From: Lacisediminimonas profundi
Lineage (GTDB): Bacteria > Pseudomonadota > Gammaproteobacteria > Burkholderiales > Burkholderiaceae_D
Reading direction: 5' to 3'
NCBI RefSeq assembly: GCF_008831265.1
Contig: NZ_VTTH01000002.1
Span: 1-64,000, forward strand
Length of the DNA stretch: 64,000 bases
Shown here: one piece after another, positions 62,137 through 64,000 of the stretch
Position numbering within the stretch: position 1 is the stretch's first letter
Layout of the letters: each line of letters begins with the position of its first letter
Program-made: the position numbers and the translations under genes
The notes under the pieces: model-generated
Told to the model about the DNA's origin: nothing
The model's database searches: none
Seen by the model: the letters and a program-made list of their open reading frames with translations, nothing else

Positions 62137-63147
62137 ATGCAAACTCTACAGATGAGCATCTATGTGCTCGTTTTCCTGGTTGTGCTTGCGCTGTTGTTCG
62201 ACTTCATGAATGGTTTTCATGACGCCGCGAACGCGATCGCGACGGTGGTCTCCACCGGCGTGCTCAAGCCGCACCAGGCGGTGGCAATGGCTGCCTTCTT
62301 CAACTTTGTAGCGATCATGGTTTTTCACGTGAAGGTCGCGGCGACGGTGGGGAAGGGCACGATCGACCCTTCCATCGTCGATCATCATGTGATCTTTGGC
62401 GCCCTGGTCGGGGCCATAGCGTGGAACCTGATCACCTGGTATTACGGTATTCCATCGTCGTCGTCCCATGCGTTGATCGGAGGCCTGGTTGGCGCGGCAG
62501 TGGCCAAGGGAGGCACCGGCTCCCTGATCGCGGGCGGACTGATCAAGACCATCATTTTCATCGTGCTGTCGCCGATGCTGGGCTTCCTGTTCGGGGCGAT
62601 GCTGATGGTGATCGTGTCGTGGCTATTTGTGCGATCTCATCCGGCCAAGGTGGACAAGTGGTTCCGCCGCATGCAGCTGGTATCGGCGTCGATGTACAGC
62701 CTGGGCCACGGCGGCAATGATGCCCAGAAGACCATGGGCATTATCTGGATGCTGCTGATCGTCGCCGGCTATACCGCCAATACCGAGTCGCATCCGCCGT
62801 GGTGGGTGGTGATCAGTTGCTATTCGGCCATCGCCCTTGGTACCTTGTTCGGCGGCTGGCGCATCGTGAAGACGATGGGGCAGCGCATTACCAAGCTCAA
62901 GCCGGTCGGCGGGTTTTGCGCCGAGACGGGGGGGGCGATCACGCTGTTCGTGGCAACCGCGCTCGGGATCCCGGTGTCGACTACGCATACCATTACCGGC
63001 GCCATCGTTGGTGTCGGCGCCTCCAGGAAGACCTCTGCCGTGCGCTGGGGCGTGGCCGGCAATATCGTCTGGGCCTGGGTGTTCACCATTCCGGCATCGG
63101 CCTTCATGGCGGCGATTGCGTGGTGGATCGGCACCAAGGTGTTCTGA
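62137..63147 (+). CDS. pit: Low-affinity inorganic phosphate transporter, Pit family
   Basis: The 336-residue membrane protein shows both Pit signatures: DFMNGFHDAANAIAT near the N-terminus and YSLGHGGNDAQKTMG in the second half, with GIPSSSSHALIGG and GIPVSTTHTITGAI. The family imports metal-phosphate complexes with protons. It forms a pair with the DUF47 gene. Confidence 0.95.
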   Translation: MQTLQMSIYVLVFLVVLALLFDFMNGFHDAANAIATVVSTGVLKPHQAVAMAAFFNFVAIMVFHVKVAATVGKGTIDPSIVDHHVIFGALVGAIAWNLITWYYGIPSSSSHALIGGLVGAAVAKGGTGSLIAGGLIKTIIFIVLSPMLGFLFGAMLMVIVSWLFVRSHPAKVDKWFRRMQLVSASMYSLGHGGNDAQKTMGIIWMLLIVAGYTANTESHPPWWVVISCYSAIALGTLFGGWRIVKTMGQRITKLKPVGGFCAETGGAITLFVATALGIPVSTTHTITGAIVGVGASRKTSAVRWGVAGNIVWAWVFTIPASAFMAAIAWWIGTKVF

Positions 63148-63243
63148 GACCGGCAGGCGCGCTCAGGCCTGCGACATCATTGCGCCAAAGGTGGAAGTGC
63201 AAAACCACCACTTGGGCAAGGATGGCATGACCATCAAGATAGC

Positions 63244-63275
63244 CATGGGCCATCCCGACGAAGGGATGGCCCATG
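63244..63275. terminator. Bidirectional hairpin between pit and phoH-like gene
   Basis: CATGGGCCATCCC and GGGATGGCCCATG form a perfect 13-bp stem with loop GACGAA, between the two convergent genes. Confidence 0.65.
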
Positions 63276-63300
63276 TGCGTGGATCAATCAGGGTACGCCG

Positions 63301-64000
63301 TCAGAGCACGTCGCTCGCATGATCTGCCAGCCGCGAGCGTTCGCCGCGTGCCAGGGTGATGTGGCCTGAATGCGCCCAGCCCTTGAAGCGATCCACCACA
63401 TAGGTCAGCCCGCTGGACCCTTCGGTCAGGTACGGCGTGTCGATCTGCGCGATGTTACCCAGGCAGACGATCTTGGTTCCCGGGCCGGCACGCGTGACCA
63501 GGGTTTTCATCTGCTTGGGCGTCAGGTTCTGGGCTTCGTCGACGATCAGGTAGCGGTTGACGAAGGTGCGGCCGCGCATGAAGTTGAGCGACTTGATCTT
63601 GATGCGCGAGCGGATCAGGTCCTGGGTCGCGGCGCGGCCCCAGTCGCCGGCATCGGAGTCGGACTTGTTCAGCACTTCGAGGTTGTCGTCGAACGCCCCC
63701 ATCCATGGCGACATTTTCTCTTCTTCGGTGCCAGGCAGGAAACCGATGTCCTCGCCGACCGGGACCGTGACGCGGGTAACGATGATCTCGTTGTAGAGCT
63801 TCGTCTCCAGCACCTGCGCCAGGCCAGCGGCCAGTGCCAGCAGGGTCTTGCCGGTGCCGGCCTGGCCGAGCAGCGTGACGAAGTCGCACTCGGGATCCAT
63901 CAGCAGGTTCAGCGCAAAATTTTGCTCGCGATTGCGGGCCGTCACGCCCCACACGTTGTTGCGGGCATGGGTGTAGTCGCGCAAGGTGCGGATGACCGCG
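63301..64000 (-). CDS. PhoH family ATPase (partial, N-terminus off right edge)
   Basis: The frame is open to the window edge, with AVIRTLRDYTHARNNVWG reading in from upstream, so the start lies outside. The visible part has Walker A LLGQAGTGKTLLALAAG, YLIVDEAQNLTPKQMKTL (Walker B) and LGNIAQIDTPYL. The extent upstream suggests the PIN-PhoH (PhoH2) type, in which a ribonuclease-like PIN domain precedes the ATPase, but that part is not visible. A role in RNA processing is inferred from the family. Confidence 0.88.
   Translation of the reverse strand, partial: AVIRTLRDYTHARNNVWGVTARNREQNFALNLLMDPECDFVTLLGQAGTGKTLLALAAGLAQVLETKLYNEIIVTRVTVPVGEDIGFLPGTEEEKMSPWMGAFDDNLEVLNKSDSDAGDWGRAATQDLIRSRIKIKSLNFMRGRTFVNRYLIVDEAQNLTPKQMKTLVTRAGPGTKIVCLGNIAQIDTPYLTEGSSGLTYVVDRFKGWAHSGHITLARGERSRLADHASDVL

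Noticed and set aside
1-64000. Insertion sequence or prophage
   Set aside because: No transposase, integrase, phage structural gene or terminal inverted repeat pair around a gene was found.

Overview
The window looks like a chromosomal segment of a GC-rich betaproteobacterium of the order Burkholderiales, most like Oxalobacteraceae (Massilia/Noviherbaspirillum/Herbaspirillum relatives). The evidence is the rpsF-priB-rpsR-rplI-dnaB cluster, a TctC/Bug-type binding protein, a pimeloyl-CoA-dehydrogenase-like pair, a Nudix/metallo-beta-lactamase fusion and overall codon use. The placement is inferred from gene content; no 16S gene is present. No transposase, integrase, CRISPR array or rRNA gene was seen.

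Region 1 (1-7660, minus strand) is an accessory array. A secreted HEXXH protein is followed by two tandem paralogous lipoproteins, a chimeric secreted protein, another secreted protein, and a very large lipase-like, Ca-binding-repeat protein whose C-terminus lies off the left edge. Three of these genes share a duplicated upstream cassette that ends in a dispersed palindromic (REP-like) element. One gene joins a neighbour's signal peptide to a copy of the giant protein's central domain, with a tail encoded by a palindrome. This is the least explained part of the window.

Region 2 (7970-16316) holds a hybrid histidine kinase and an HD-GYP response regulator, then a probable operon of an exported formamidase-family protein, a metal-binding ABC lipocalin-type periplasmic receptor of the ZnuA/TroA class and an extended ABC-3 permease with no ATPase gene beside it.

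Region 3 (16616-23729) is a catabolic cluster: TctC receptor, Rieske oxygenase, Rossmann protein, DHDPS-family lyase, FMN hydroxyacid oxidase, flavin reductase and IclR regulator. Its substrate is unknown.

Region 4 (23737-25457) is a scar zone with palindromic repeats, a RelE/StbE-like toxin and an StbD-like antitoxin facing each other, a truncated second toxin-antitoxin remnant running into tRNA-Leu(UAA), and a broken second tRNA.

Region 5 (25458-53821) is mixed: a Q/P-rich secreted protein, a MacAB-like exporter with split MacB, a DUF1178 protein, an acyl-CoA dehydrogenase pair with two MaoC hydratases, a NIPSNAP protein, a heavy-metal RND efflux operon divergent from an nhaR-like regulator, a PRC-barrel protein, a five-gene peptide-type ABC importer, an EamA transporter, a Nudix-MBL fusion, gshA and a diguanylate cyclase.

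Region 6 (54231-64000) is core genome: rhlE, suhB, trmJ, lexA with two SOS boxes, rpsF-priB-rpsR-rplI, dnaB, a DUF47-Pit phosphate uptake pair and a PhoH-family gene cut by the right edge. The REP-like family occurs only between 4.2 and 24.8 kb. A different GC-rich hairpin family marks gene ends at 34.1, 54.1 and 57.4 kb.
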